This document shows, piece by piece, positions 21,275 through 31,955 of a stretch of 64,000 nt of DNA. Position 1 is the stretch's first letter. Every line of letters starts with the position of its first letter. The position numbers and the translations under genes were made by a program. The notes under the pieces are model-generated. The model was not told where the DNA came from. It ran no database searches and saw only the letters and a program-made list of their open reading frames with translations. Origin of the DNA: Prorocentrum cordatum (Eukaryota; Sar; Dinophyceae; Prorocentrales; Prorocentraceae); assembly GCA_963575745.1 (NCBI GenBank), contig CAUYUJ010014771.1, positions 281,501 to 345,500 of the forward strand, read 5' to 3'.

Positions 21275-22849
21275 CAAGCTGGTGCCGTTCGCCAGCAGCG
21301 CGACCATCACCACGCTCATCGAGAGGCTGATCTTGCCCGAGCCGCTCCACGCGTGGCGGCCGCCTGGCGACGACCTCTTAGCTCGCGCGCAGTGGCTCGA
21401 GGGCGACGGCGGCTTCCCGTTTTCCAACACCACGGTCTATTCCGACGGCGCGGTGTACGAGGCTGGGCTTTCGCTGGCGGCGGCGGCCTGCGGTTTGGCG
21501 CAGCTGCCAGACGGTGGCGACGACTGGGGCCCTGGCCCCAAGGCGGCCATCAAGGCCTTGGGGCGCCCCTTCCTGGGCCCTTGGAGTCCATCGACGGGGC
21601 CGAGCTGTTGGGGTGCCTCGTTTTGCTGAGTCGCAGCCTGCCACCGATCACTGCGGCCTTTGACGCGTCGTGCGTCACCAAAGGCCTGGCGGAGAGAGGC
21701 GAGGCTGACACTGCCAAGGCGACTCTGTCTGGGGATGCGTTTGGAGGCGCGCCCGGGCGGCCCTCGACGACTTCAGAGGCATCGGGCCCCAGGCGCTCAC
21801 AATCAAGAAGGTGCAGGCTCACGCCGCGGTGGCCATGGTGCAGAACGGCGTCATCTCAGCCCGCGACAGAAGAGGCAACTGGGAGGCCGACCGCGTAGCG
21901 AAGGCGGGTGCTGCTGCCGTGAGGGCGCCGCTGGAGCTTCGCGAGGCGTGGCAGCGGCGCTCGCTCACGCTCGACGGAGTCGTGCACTGGGTCGCGCGGG
22001 CGGGCAGCGAGGCCGCCGACCTGAAGCTGGGCGTCGATCCGAACTGCAAGCCGACCCACAAGGGCCCGCCGCTCAGCATCGCCAGGCACGACCCGATCAA
22101 AGTGGCAGGAGGTGGAGTCCACTGGAGAGTATGCTTCAAGACGGCGTACGCGGACTTGAGCACCAAGCGGCTGCTGGAGAGCCCGTGCGCCGGCAAGCCT
22201 TTCGCGCCTGTGGCGAGCGGGGCGAGGCGCAGGCCTGCGGTCTCTGCGCTGGCCTCGGCCGGCGCAGCCTCGGTGGCGGTCGTGGCGGCCCGCGGGCTCG
22301 CGCAGGAGGAGGGGGGCGGACAGCCGCCTTGCCCGAGGGGCTCTGAGGCTGCCCCCTCGCCGACTGCTGCTGAGGCCCCAGGGCCTCGCCGCGAAGGCAT
22401 GCAGGTCGGCCCCCCATGCAGCCGCGAGCGAGCCGCCAGCCGCGGGCCCGAGCGCGCCGCGGCGCCCAGCGGGCGGCAGCAGCAGCAGCAGCAGCGGCCA
22501 GGGCGATTCTCCTGGCGCCGCCCTTCTGCGCACGGCGGCCGCGGCTCGCGAGGCTCGGAGCCGCGAGGCGGTGGCCGAGGGGCGCCAGGGCGACGTGCAG
22601 ACGGACGTGGAGCCTGCAGGGCCAGGCAGCAGGGGCGCAGACGGCGCTGGGCATCTGTCACTGAGCATCAACGGCTACCGCGCGTGTGCCCGATGCAAGG
22701 CCTACGCCAAAGAGGTCAAAGGGAAGCGCCGCTCGCTCGGCAAGACGCGCGACGTGGTCACGGGCAATGCGCCGAGGCAGCGCAAGCTGAAGATCGAGAA
22801 TATCAAGGCGGGGCTGGACCCCAAGACGGGGAAGCGCCTGGCTGAGTGA
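21275..22849 (+). pseudogene. LINE E RNase H and C-terminal fragment
   Basis: The 3' part of a LINE ORF2. Around 21438 one frame reads VYSDGAVYEAG, the first RNase H catalytic Asp strand. After a frameshift near 21590 comes IDGAELLGCLVLLSRSLPP, with the catalytic Glu helix, then AAFDASCVTKGL. After another shift, at 21811, comes KKVQAHAAVAM, then RRGNWEADRVAKAGA, the KxxAH and GNxxAD motifs. At 22650-22849 the tail reads ACARCKAYAKE, then LKIENIKAGLDPKTGKRL, like the terminal CxxC and xGxxPxTGxxL block of related elements, followed by a stop. No reverse transcriptase is visible upstream, so the copy is 5'-truncated. Confidence 0.7.
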
Positions 22850-23275
22850 GGGGAGTGCCTTCGGTGGTCTGGGCCTTTTTGGGCTCGACGCGGGCTGGTT
22901 TGTGGCTCGCGTGGCCGCCTCAGCAGACGGCGCATGCCCTACTGGTGCGGCAGCGGCGACTACGGTCGAGGCCGCCGCGTTGCGGCCTCTTGGTCCGCCT
23001 TTTCTGCGGCTGGCGCCGCCTGCCGCCTGCGCACGGCTCGTGCTGTGCGAGCTGTGTTGGTACAAAAAAGGAGCACGAATCCTTGATGTTATACGTATGT
23101 TTCTATAGATTGTCCTTCTCCGGTGTATTTATGTTCCTATAGGGCCTCTCTTGGGGCACGAGTCCTTGGTGTTTTACGTGTGTTCCTATAGATTGCCCCC
23201 TTCTCCTGTGGCTCCAATCCGCAATGTTTTATGTGCGTCTGTTGCTATAGATTGGGCCTCTCCTGGGGCACGAAT
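22850..23275 (+). repeat. 3' tail with 70-bp repeats
   Basis: After the LINE E stop, about three degenerate copies of a segment with GCACGAATCCTTGATGTTTTA and GTTCCTATAGATTG at about 23070, 23155 and 23215. These may be the 3' UTR repeats of the element. No gene is seen. Confidence 0.5.
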
Positions 23276-23375
23276 CCTCCCTGGGAGGTCCCAGGAGGCC
23301 CCAAGAGGCTCCTGGGGGCCCCAGGAAACCCAAGTAGGTTTCAGGAGGCCCCAGGAGGCCCCAGGAGGACCCAGG
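23276..23375 (+). repeat. CCCCAGGAGG short tandem repeats
   Basis: Nine or so units of GGCCCCAGGAGGCCCC type with a period of 11-12 bp. This is a G/C minisatellite with no gene. Confidence 0.7.
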
Positions 23376-23569
23376 CTCATGCGCAGAGACGCGCTCGTAC
23401 TACTGAGGCTCATTCACACTCCAATTCGTTCTTAGTTCGATTCATGAACAGACCCGCACAACTGAAGCGCGTTTATATTCGAAAGCTCTTGCGCCTAGAC
23501 ACTCACGGCGGACAGGTCCATGCGAATAGATGCACAGATGGGGAGCTCCACGCAGTGAATCAAGTTCTG

Positions 23570-23692
23570 CTCGGTCCTGTTATGTTATGGTGTGTTGTGT
23601 CATGTTCTGTTCTGCCATGTTCTACCATGGTATGTTATGTTGGTGTTCTATTATGTTGTAGTGTGTCATGATTTGAAATAGCGTGTTCTACC
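23570..23692 (+). repeat. Degenerate TGTTATG tract
   Basis: TTATGTTATGGTGTGTTGTG-type sequence adjoining the GC array. A longer tract of the same kind lies on the other side of the array at 38262-38775. Confidence 0.6.
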
Positions 23693-23694
23693 GC

Positions 23695-24794
23695 AGCTGG
23701 CGGAAAACCGGGGTGGGTCACTACCGGTTCGAGCCCCTCCCCCCCCCTCCGGGAAACCGGGGGGGGGGTCACTAACGGTTCGAACCCCTCCCCCCCCAAC
23801 TCATCATGAAAAGGGGGGGGGTCACTACCGGTTCGAACCCCCCCCCCCTCGAACTCGAAAACCGGGGGGGGGTCACTGCCGGTTCGCCCCCCCCCCCCCC
23901 CAGCTCATCATGAAAAGGGGGGGGGGTCACTACCGGTTCGAACCCCCCCCCCCTTCGAACTCGAAAACCGGGGGGGGTCACTGCCGGTTCGAACCCCCCC
24001 CCCCCCCCCGAAAACCGAGGGGGGGTGCGGACAGTGGTGGGGACGGTGGTGGTGGGGACAGTGGTGAGGGGACAGCGGGACAGTGGTGGGGACAGTGGGA
24101 CAGTGGTGGGGACGGTAGTGGTGGGGACAATGGTGAGGACAATGGTGGGAACAGTGGGGACAGTGGGACAGTGGTGGGGACGGTGGTGGTGGGGACAGTG
24201 GTGTGGGGACAGTGGGAATGTGGTGGAAACAGTAGGACAGTGGAGGGTACAGTGGTGGTGGGGACAGTGGTGAAGGCGGTGGCGAGGACGGCGGTGGGAC
24301 AATGGGACAGAGGTAGTGGGGACAGTGGTGGGGACATGGGGACAGTGGTGGGAACAGTGGGACAGCTCAGCGGTTCGAACCGGTAGTGACCCCCCCCTCC
24401 GGTTTTCGAGGGGGGGGGGTTCGAACCGGTAGTGACCCCCCCCCCCGGTTTTCGAGTTCAAGGGGGGGGGGGTTAGGGGAAGGGGGGGTTGCCGGGGGAG
24501 AGGGGGGGGGGTCCAGCACGGGGGGGGGGGATTTTCTGAGGGGGGGGGGGATCCCCGGGTTCCGGAGGAACAGGGCAGCAATTTTCCACAGTAAAGCGGC
24601 GGTGGATCACGCTCTCTCCATGATTTGGATCGAGCGTGTTCTACCGCTGCTGGCAGAAAACCGGGGGGGGTCACTGGGGGTCCCCAGCCCGTCCCCCCCC
24701 GCCCCCCTCTTTGACACCCAGGGTGGGTCACTACCGGTTCGAACCGCTCCCCGGTTCGACCCCCTCCCTTTCGAAAACCGAGGGGGTGTCATTA
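23695..24794. repeat. G/C-homopolymer palindrome array, left part
   Basis: Six copies of GTCACTACCGGTTCGAACC (about 23717, 23769, 23821, 23871, 23926, 23978), 50-55 bp apart and separated by C runs, AAAACCGGGGGG and CATCATGAAAAGGGG. Then comes a GGGGACAGTGGTGGGGACAGT minisatellite (24020-24370), then inverted copies GGTTCGAACCGGTAGTGACC at about 24372 and 24419. GGTTCGAACC is itself palindromic and resembles the Pol III B box. The array continues beyond the transposon at 36894. Confidence 0.8.
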
Positions 24795-24820
24795 CTTGGA
24801 TGCCCGCGGTGGTTGGTTAG
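24793..24820 (+). repeat. Left TA duplication and terminal inverted repeat
   Basis: TA at 24793-24794, then CTTGGATGCCCGCG and a further 12 bp that match the other end with three mismatches. Subterminal motifs ACTTAGCCAACCA (24862-24874) and TAAGTAGGTTAGC (24972-24984) follow inward, among other CTAAGTTGG-like units up to 25000. Confidence 0.75.
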
Positions 24821-25037
24821 CACATCGGGCGAATAGATGGCGCATAGCATCTACTTGGCACACTTAGCCAACCAGGATGCTAAGTGGGTTGCGCGGTTGA
24901 AGCTAAGTTGGATACCAAGTGCAGTTGGCTATCCAAGTTAACTTGGTTTGAGTGGTTAGCCCAAGTTGGGCTAAGTAGGTTAGCCTTGGGCCTTTTCCTG
25001 CGGATAACTACTTGAGCCGCTCCGAAACAGTCCAAAA

Positions 25038-25352
25038 ATGAGGAGGAGGAGGAGGAGGAGGAGGAGGAAGAGGAGGAGGAGGAGGAGGCGAGGAAGGGGA
25101 GGCGAAGGAGGAGGAGGAGGAGGGAGGAGGAGGATCGAGGAGGAGGATCGAGGAGGAGGAGGAGGAGGAGGAGGAGGCGGAGGAGGAGGAGGAGGAGGAG
25201 GAGGAGGAGGAGGAGGAGGAGGAGGAGGAGGAGGGAGGAGGAGGAGGAGGAGGGAGGAGGAGGAGGAGGAGGAGGAGAGAGGAGGAGGAGGAGGGGGAGG
25301 AGGAGGAGGAGGAGGAGGAGGAGGAGGAGGAGTAGGAGGAGGAGGATTCCCC
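25038..25352 (+). repeat. (GGA)n microsatellite
   Basis: About 315 bp of GGA triplets downstream of the transposase gene, just inside the left end of the element. Poly-Leu, -Gly and -Arg frames over it are artefacts. Confidence 0.9.
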
Positions 25353-25530
25353 TCTCCCTCCTCCTTCTACCCCTGATCAGCGGCAGCCTCAAGTGTTTTC
25401 TCTGACTGCATGGTCCCTGCAGCTTCAACAACTAATCCGTGGTAGCGGAAGCAATGCGATGCACTTGTCGAAATCCCTGTCCCCATCCCCTTTGATAGTC
25501 AACGCCCTCCCCCATGACATCATGGAATGT

Positions 25531-27552
25531 CTAAGTCAACCTCCTGGCCTTCAGCCTGCATGGAGTGAGAACGTGCGAAAGCTTTCCTATAGCAGTCCTC
25601 CAAAAAATGCATGGTTCTATGATGTTCGCAGTCGGGAAAAGCGCTGGGGCATGGCTAACCTCGCACCGCACACTGTGTGCATGTGCATCCTTGGTTGGCC
25701 ATTTTGAAATACAAGACAACGTTTCATCACCTACACGCATGTGGAAAAGAACTTGGCCGAACTGAGGCTGGAGGCCAGAACCTGCTTCATACGCAACAAC
25801 GTCGTTGACCTGGACCACTCGGTCTCTAGATCGGGCGGCATTTGAGCACCACACGTCTTGTGCGGGCAGTGCGACGCCACATGAAATTGCAGCGTCCTTG
25901 ATCTTGTTCGGCGCTGGCCTTGGGTCGACCAAGCCATTGCCGAGGACTGGTGCCCTCAAGTCAAACAGCGCCTGCACAGTGGCCTCCTCTAGGAGGCCTC
26001 TGTCGTATGAGCATGTGTTATGTCGTGATGTGGCAAATCTCTTGAACAGACGATGTTTCCTTTCATGTAGATGTGTCGATAGAAGGTACCCATCCCTACG
26101 GAATTGTTCAGGCAAGTGTATTGACATGTGCATCTTTGGTTTCCACAGGGTGGTGGAGTACGCTGTCTGATGCTTGCCGAGATGATCTGAAATTGCCACT
26201 TCGAGATCATCTGCTGTCACAGTCCCAGTGTTTACAGCAACTAGCAAGGTCACGGTATGACATAACGCCAAAGCGCTCTGGACTTCCTTCACACATTTTC
26301 CACTGGGAACTAAGACATCTTGCAGAAACTTCTGGAGAACAGGAGCCATTGATACCATTTCGCTAGCGCACCCAGTCAATTTACCGTCTTCGACCACGTT
26401 CTTTGCATGACCATATGCTTGAGGCCACGCCCAGTGTTGCAAGTACGTGTGAAACGTTCCAAACGGGATCCCGATCTGACTTCCAATTGTTTTTAAAAGT
26501 TGTTTGACCTCGTTCACAAAAACTCCGTCTATAAAAAATACATGCATCCAATCGTATGCCCAAATCGACGCCAACTTAATGTCCAGGTCGTCGTCTTGCA
26601 GCATTGCGGTGGGAAAAAAGTTGAAACCGAAAAGGGTTTCTAATCGCTGCAATTCGTCTCCATTGTTGTCTGCTGCTGCCTGTCGAAGTCTACGCTGTAC
26701 TCCATTGAGGCTTCTATCGCTGTGCTGCTGAAACATGCTCATGTCGCAAATAGCTGCGCTGACTAAAAACCCAGTGCTGTCGGGGAGGAGGCTGCTCTTG
26801 TGCGAGACGCAATTTGCGCACATCGCGCAAATCTTATGGGCCCCTGCCCCTTTGGCATGAGTTGAAAATTTGTGAGCTCGCTCGTCTTGAAGCATCAGCG
26901 CCAATGCGCCGAACACTATTCTCGGGGAGTTCTCCCCAGGAATCTGCATCGCCACTCCATGCCGAAGGTCGGGTTTCGAGGGCAGCCCGAAAAAACTCTT
27001 CAATACATGCTTGAAAGCTTCGCCCATTCCGCCTGGCAGCGAGTCCACTACCTTCGATCGTATCCCTGCAGCTGCGAACCAAAACTCCTCATGAGCCAAG
27101 GCAGGCCATCCGAATTCTGCCACCGACCAATATATAGCCTGTATCCGCCGCTTGTTGTTATCAGACAATGGGTTTCCAGGCGTCACCTCGTCTGAATAAA
27201 TCAAGATGCTGATCTTATTGCTGCTCTCATTCAGCACCGATTGCAGAAACGTCCTAAAGCTGTCGCTCTCGGCGCATGCTGCTTCCAGGAATCCCAGCGG
27301 GTGTTGTACCCATATATCCACAGAGCCTCCATTGTCATCTATTGGCACCTCTGTCTTCTGCAAGAGGGGCCCGAAGCTGGTGGACTGGAACGCCAGTGAT
27401 TGCCTGGCCCTTTGCTGCGTCGACCTACTGAACGCGTCAGGCAATCCATGTAGACGAACCTGCTCCAAAAGCTTTGCCATCCCATTCGCTGTTACGTGGG
27501 AGTGTTTACCATAGTCTGTTAGCTTGATGCGCTTCCGAGTTGGCTCCGCCAT
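25531..27552 (-). CDS. DDE-transposase-like protein (KDZ/Plavaka-like)
   Basis: 673 codons from the ATG at 27552; the frame extends 19 codons further up only through a TTG, and a spliced-leader relic lies 60 nt above this ATG. Likely the enzyme that cuts and joins the element. A strand ISILIYSDE places Asp121 where DDE enzymes have their first acidic residue. A zinc-like CAMCANC is at 242-248. AYDWMH (Asp334) matches the second-Asp DxxH motif of Plavaka/KDZ-type transposases. HERKHR (Glu497) is a candidate third acidic residue. The DEVTPGNPL and FWFAAAGIRS context is typical of dinoflagellate proteins of this kind as I recall them; no search was run. It is the last gene of the leftward cluster. 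The frame is intact. Confidence 0.65.
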   Translation of the reverse strand: MAEPTRKRIKLTDYGKHSHVTANGMAKLLEQVRLHGLPDAFSRSTQQRARQSLAFQSTSFGPLLQKTEVPIDDNGGSVDIWVQHPLGFLEAACAESDSFRTFLQSVLNESSNKISILIYSDEVTPGNPLSDNNKRRIQAIYWSVAEFGWPALAHEEFWFAAAGIRSKVVDSLPGGMGEAFKHVLKSFFGLPSKPDLRHGVAMQIPGENSPRIVFGALALMLQDERAHKFSTHAKGAGAHKICAMCANCVSHKSSLLPDSTGFLVSAAICDMSMFQQHSDRSLNGVQRRLRQAAADNNGDELQRLETLFGFNFFPTAMLQDDDLDIKLASIWAYDWMHVFFIDGVFVNEVKQLLKTIGSQIGIPFGTFHTYLQHWAWPQAYGHAKNVVEDGKLTGCASEMVSMAPVLQKFLQDVLVPSGKCVKEVQSALALCHTVTLLVAVNTGTVTADDLEVAISDHLGKHQTAYSTTLWKPKMHMSIHLPEQFRRDGYLLSTHLHERKHRLFKRFATSRHNTCSYDRGLLEEATVQALFDLRAPVLGNGLVDPRPAPNKIKDAAISCGVALPAQDVWCSNAARSRDRVVQVNDVVAYEAGSGLQPQFGQVLFHMRVGDETLSCISKWPTKDAHAHSVRCEVSHAPALFPTANIIEPCIFWRTAIGKLSHVLTPCRLKARRLT

Positions 27553-27611
27553 CCATGCTTCACCCAAAACCGCTGAGGGAATTCTATGGGATGTGCGTGC
27601 TGGCGCCAACG

Positions 27612-27631
27612 TTGAGCTAGACAGCTACGGA
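27612..27631 (-). other. Spliced-leader relic upstream of transposase
   Basis: On the minus strand TCCGTAGC, then TGTCTAGCTCAA. It matches the dinoflagellate spliced leader at 16 of 21 positions with one deleted base, and lies 60 nt before the transposase ATG. Confidence 0.55.
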
Positions 27632-27639
27632 GAATAGTG

Positions 27640-28063
27640 AGGATGACGTGTTGCTTTGTTTTTTTTTGGGGGGGGGGGATTGCGACATAGCCCCTTGTGT
27701 TCACCCCGACATTCACGTGGCATTTTCGTTTTTGGGTGTTTCCGTTCGTCTTCGTTTGATGCGTGGCGTTGTATGTTTTGTTGCATTTATTTGGGACCGA
27801 ACTTACGTTGCGATTGTCACGAATTGCTGTCGCTGTTGCTGCTACTGAGTTGGATGCTCGAGCTGCTACCCTAAAGCCACGGACCGATGAGATTGACAGA
27901 AAGGCCGATGTTTCACAAGTGGGGGTCCGACCGTGTTGCTGCAAACCGAATCTATCTCAATGGCCAACAACGCCCACTCGCAGCAACCCCAGCTACGAAG
28001 TACACGTGCAATATGTGATATTAAGACACTCGTCGGCGGCCAATGCTGTTGCATGAAGACTAT
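27640..28063. other. Intergenic region inside the element
   Basis: About 420 bp between the transposase leader and the last exon of the neighbouring gene. It contains a T/G run (27656-27680) and no gene that I can support. Confidence 0.4.
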
Positions 28064-29983
28064 CTACATGCCCCCATGTTTGCTGAACACAGAAGAGGCT
28101 GCACGGTACGCGGCACCAGCCACAGAGCGGCATTCCTCATCAGACAGACCCAAAGAGCGAGCTGCGGCCTTTGCGCCTGAGTAAGCACGAGAGGTAAACA
28201 AGTTGAGGGTCCTGCCTTTGCAGTCGCAGGGCTTCAGCCACCTGGTGAAGATGATGATACCTGGCGCCGCAAGTTGGGACTCAGAGAGACGCGGATCTGT
28301 TACATGAAAAAAGAACGAGGCGGAGGATGAGGACGAGGAGGAGGAGGACAGGAGGGGGAGGAGGAGCAGGAGGGTAGGATCAGAAGGGGAGAACGTGAAG
28401 GAGCACGATGGGGATGACGGTAAGCAGAGGGAGGCCACGAAGAGAGGACGGGAGGTCGTGGCATGTGGAAGTAAAGGGTCGCTCAGCACACCACCATGCT
28501 TTCAGAGTGTGATGAGAGAAGCAGTGTTGCAACTCGTAGTTCAGCAATACACACGTGCGTGCACACATGCATCATGCTAGGCCGAGTCTGCGACAACAAT
28601 GCAAGGGGTACCCTTCTTGGTCTTCACGCTGGTCTTGGGCTTGGACGCGTCCGTGCCCTCCCCCTTGTGCTCGCAAGCCTTGGCCGTGGCGGCCTTGGCT
28701 GTCGGATTGGCCTTTGCCTTGGCTTTGGCTTTCCCCTTCCCCTTCGCCTTCATGACCTGTTTCGCCTTCCCCGCGAGAGCGCTCCCACTCGCAGCAGCAG
28801 ACGCGAGCAAGCGATCCTCCAGCTCAGTAGCCTCGTCTACCGCGTCCTCCTTGGCGGCGTCCACGGTGGGGAATCCTCCGTGCACGGTGGGGGCGTCATC
28901 AAGCGGCGCGGGAATGCATTGAGTAGCCGCAGCAACAGGTGGTGAGCCCGAAGTCGAAAGGCTTGCCGAGCTCACCGCAGACCGAGGAGCAGGGGTAGTT
29001 GGCGATGGCGAGGCATACTGGCGGGCATCCAGAGCCCTCCGAGTATTCGCGAACGTGAGGTTCACACCTTGCTCGTGCGGGTTGCCACCCTGGTTGCCAC
29101 CCCCGACCTGGCCGATCAACGCCTGCAGGCTCTGGAAGAACGGGAGCATTGCACCGTGCAGCGCTGCAGCTTGGTCGACAGCAGGTTGCGCAAGTTGAAG
29201 AGCAGTTCCAGGTGCAGCGCCACGCAGCTCTTGGCGGAGTCCAGTGTGCGTGCTTCTGCTGGGGATGCTCTCCATCTCGGCACCAAGGACCTCTGCGGCA
29301 AAACCTCCAGGCACTGGACCATCAGTCGCTTGGTACGCGAAGTCCTGGACGTGCTGAGGGAGCATCCTGGGATCGACGGGGTACTTGGTCATATGTGTGT
29401 GCGGCCACCGAACAGCGCGATCCAGCGCCTTGATCTCCTTCACCAGCTGGTTCCCAAGCTCCTGCTTCCCCTTGAAGCTCATGGACAGCATGTTCGACTT
29501 GATTATAATGCACGCTACTGCGCGCTTCTTGAGGTCCGCCGATGGGCACACAAGCCCGAGGCGATACATGCGCATCGCCAGTGCGCTCACTTTCGGAGGA
29601 AGTGCGTAGTCATCGTTAGCAACAATGTCCCACTCCTGTGTGGTGAAGAAGTCCTCGATGTGGTCGCACGTCTGGAGCTGCCTGGTGACGGTGGGCTGCG
29701 CGCGGCTGGATTCGGACATCTTCTCTGCAAGTGCGTTGGCCAGCTGCGTTGTCTGCTCCGCGGTCCATGGCCCAGTGACAATCTCCTTGGATACAGCGGT
29801 CGTCGCGTCGACCGATAGGTTCCCAGACGAAGCGATCTGGTTGCACAGTGCTCGTACTTGTGATGCCAGAAGGGCGTCGCGATCAACCCCAGCAGCAGAC
29901 TGGGCATTGACAAAGTGGACGCGTTGCCTCACGCTGGCGATGAGCGCGTCGGCTACGTCGCCATGGGAGGCTGGCGATGCCAT
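28064..29983 (-). CDS. Element gene 2, unknown function, two exons
   Basis: Predicted exons 28612-29983 and 28064-28176 on the minus strand, giving 494 codons. The single long frame runs into a stop at 28577 after GTPCIVVADSA. However, a GT donor after AAGAAGG (28612) and a TACTCAG acceptor (28177-28183) join in phase to KKGAKAAARSLGLSDEEC, a more protein-like end. The start is the ATG at 29983, 67 nt below a spliced-leader relic. I recognise no named domain. Residues 95-190 hold a conserved-looking core with FFTTQEWD and RLGLVCPS; the middle is Ala/Pro/Ser-rich; the C-terminus is Lys/Ala-rich (KGKGKAKAKAKA), suggesting nucleic-acid binding. The 435-bp intron contains a CTC/GAG triplet tract. 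Confidence 0.6.
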
Positions 29984-30049
29984 TACAACTCGGTCAAGCT
30001 TGATCGACAAAACTGGTGGTGTGCACTGTCGGCAGTACAGCCTGACGTA

Positions 30050-30070
30050 GTTGAGCCAAAACGGCTGAGG
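30050..30070 (-). other. Spliced-leader relic upstream of gene 2
   Basis: Minus strand CCTCAGCCGTTTTGGCTCAA, then C. It matches the dinoflagellate spliced leader at 17 of 21 positions without gaps, including all of TTTTGGCTCAA. Confidence 0.7.
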
Positions 30071-30071
30071 A

Positions 30072-30665
30072 GGGGGAGGGGGGAGGTGGAGGAGCAGGAG
30101 GTCGGCGTAGCAGAAAAAAACTGTAGGACACCATGACGGTGACGGTGGATCTCTCTTGGAGGAGGGTGAGGGGGTAGCAGGAGGGAGCGGCACATACAGG
30201 GAGATGAGCTTGCATGCAGGAGGGTGGGCCTCAGAGGGAATAGAGGACGGCGTGCGCATGCGCTGTGTCAATCGCCGAAGTAGGGAGAGCTCCGCAAGCC
30301 ATATCTCATGGGTTCTGTCGTGCATTGAAGTGTCAAGCCGCCCCTGTCACAAAACAGCCCCTCCCTGTTACCGTGCTCTCTCATTCCTTTTCGCTATGTT
30401 GGTGCTACATGCATTGTGCTTGCTTCGCAATCGTGACCTCCCCATCCTTCTCTAACTATCCTCCCTCTCCCTCCTCCCCACTCCTCTGTTATTGTTTGGT
30501 CCGTCCTCATCCTCGTCCTCATCCCTCCTTGCTCCCACTCCTTATCCCTCATGCCCCCGCGCCTCCTTGCGCCAAGTCGCCTCAATATTTGATGTAGTGC
30601 AGACGCATTATGCGCTGCGCAGGGCTGGTAACTTACACCGCACAGGCGTGACCACATCTGACAAC
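30072..30665. other. Intergenic region inside the element
   Basis: About 590 bp with a CTCC-rich stretch at 30470-30560. No gene, domain or RNA recognised. Confidence 0.4.
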
Positions 30666-30667
30666 GC

Positions 30668-30890
30668 GTTGGTGCGAGTTCCACCTGTGGAGTTCGCACC
30701 GTTGTGTGAGTTCCACCTGTGGAGTTCGCACCGTTGTGCGAACTCCACCCGTTGAGTTCGCACATGCAGTCATATGGGTTCGTTGTGCACACGGTGCGAA
30801 CTCCACGGGTGGAACTCGCACGGTTGTGCGAACTCCACGGGTGGAACTCGCACAGCGGTGCGACTTCCACGGGTGGAACTCAAACCAGCC
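30668..30890. repeat. Palindromic minisatellite
   Basis: Six to seven units of about 28-30 bp, each a near-perfect inverted repeat. Examples are GTGCGAGTTCCACCTGTGGA with its continuation GTTCGCAC, and TGCGAACTCCACGGGTGGAA with CTCGCAC. Unit orientation changes around 30760. On one strand it would form a row of hairpins. The short ORFs reading VELARLCELHG are its translation. Confidence 0.75.
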
Positions 30891-31190
30891 TCAATCGAGG
30901 CATCAGTTGCGAGTCGTGCGCTCGCATGGTGGCGACATCTAGATGTTTTTTCATCAGCATGTGAGCTACCAACATGATGGGAGACGACGTATCTAGTATC
31001 CTGCGGTCAGCATGCGCCTACACATCAGATAGACCACAAGAGGGCGTGAGCCCACTCAACTGCCACACTTGAAGCTACCGTGCAACAGGCAAGCACACGC
31101 GCACAGGCGAACCCGATGCATGCAAATGGGCACAACGTGCAGGCAATACCCCAAAATCACAGCACGGTTGATTTCCAATTCAGAGCAGAC
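30891..31190. other. Spacer before gene 3
   Basis: 300 bp with no recognisable feature. Confidence 0.4.
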
Positions 31191-31889
31191 TTAGTCGAGA
31201 AGGTACTTGCGACCCACGTTGGGATCCCTGTGGTGTGCATCATACCACGCTTCGAGTACTGACACAAGCTTATCGCACCGATCCTGTAGGTCAGGCCCTG
31301 GCTTCAGCTTGAGGCTCTTGACCTTCCAGCTCATTGAGGCGAAATCGAACCACTTCGTTCGGACCGAATGGCGATATTCAACCCACTCGACCTTCTCGCT
31401 GTTCACCACGGGATTGAATGGCGTAGACTCTGGCACCTTAGGGCACATATTGAGTATATTGAGGTTCTCCATGGTGAGCTCGATGAAGAGGACGTTCCTG
31501 TGGTTGGCACACGTGAGGACAAACACGTCGTGGCTGACGTCGTCAGTGGTCTGGACCGTCACGACCACGAAGTCCGATATCTCATCGATGAGGTCCTTGC
31601 GAGGGCGCTTGCAAGGCTGAGCAGGAACGCCTTCCTCAGCCAAGGGGTCATCGTCCACCACAGTCTCAACTTGGCTCATGAGATATTCCACCTTGATATT
31701 GCGAAGGCGAGTGAGCTCGTCGACCATGCCGAACTTCCCGCCAACGAATTTAACGAATCGGTGCTCCGAGCGGCAGCATGGGATGAAGCGACGGTCTCCA
31801 ACAATTTGTGGCTTCACATACCATGTGTTGGCAGCTGTGGCTGGGGTCGAAGCAGAGACCATTACGAACCCATCTTCCATCGACGCCAT
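31191..31889 (-). CDS. Element gene 3, unknown function
   Basis: 232 codons, intact, from the ATG at 31889. A second ATG lies three codons on, and the frame extends upstream only through the spliced-leader relic via a TTG. Family not recognised. The N-terminal third reads MVSASTPATAANTWYVKPQ, then a Cys/Arg motif FIPCCRSEHRF. A middle basic patch CKRPRKD could be a nuclear signal. The C-terminal half is a mixed alpha/beta-looking region (FVVVTVQTTDD, VLFIELTMENL) followed by YRHSVRTKWFDFASMSWKVKSLKLK and a helical end. Its place between the other leftward genes suggests a helper role in the same element; that is inference only. Confidence 0.6.
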   Translation of the reverse strand: MASMEDGFVMVSASTPATAANTWYVKPQIVGDRRFIPCCRSEHRFVKFVGGKFGMVDELTRLRNIKVEYLMSQVETVVDDDPLAEEGVPAQPCKRPRKDLIDEISDFVVVTVQTTDDVSHDVFVLTCANHRNVLFIELTMENLNILNMCPKVPESTPFNPVVNSEKVEWVEYRHSVRTKWFDFASMSWKVKSLKLKPGPDLQDRCDKLVSVLEAWYDAHHRDPNVGRKYLLD

Positions 31890-31933
31890 CTTGCAAGGAC
31901 ACACCTGAAGTGGATGCCTGCTCGTCCAGATTG

Positions 31934-31955
31934 TTTGAGCCAAAATGGCTTCGGA
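31934..31955 (-). other. Spliced-leader relic upstream of gene 3
   Basis: The clearest full-length relic in the window. On the minus strand it matches the 22-nt dinoflagellate spliced leader at 20 of 22 positions (TCCGAAGCC, then ATTTTGGCTCAAA), 44 nt before the gene 3 ATG. Confidence 0.85.

Noticed and set aside
23717-24000. tRNA genes suggested by repeated GGTTCGAACC
   Set aside because: No cloverleaf can be built around any copy; the flanks are C or G homopolymers. Kept only as a B-box-like motif.
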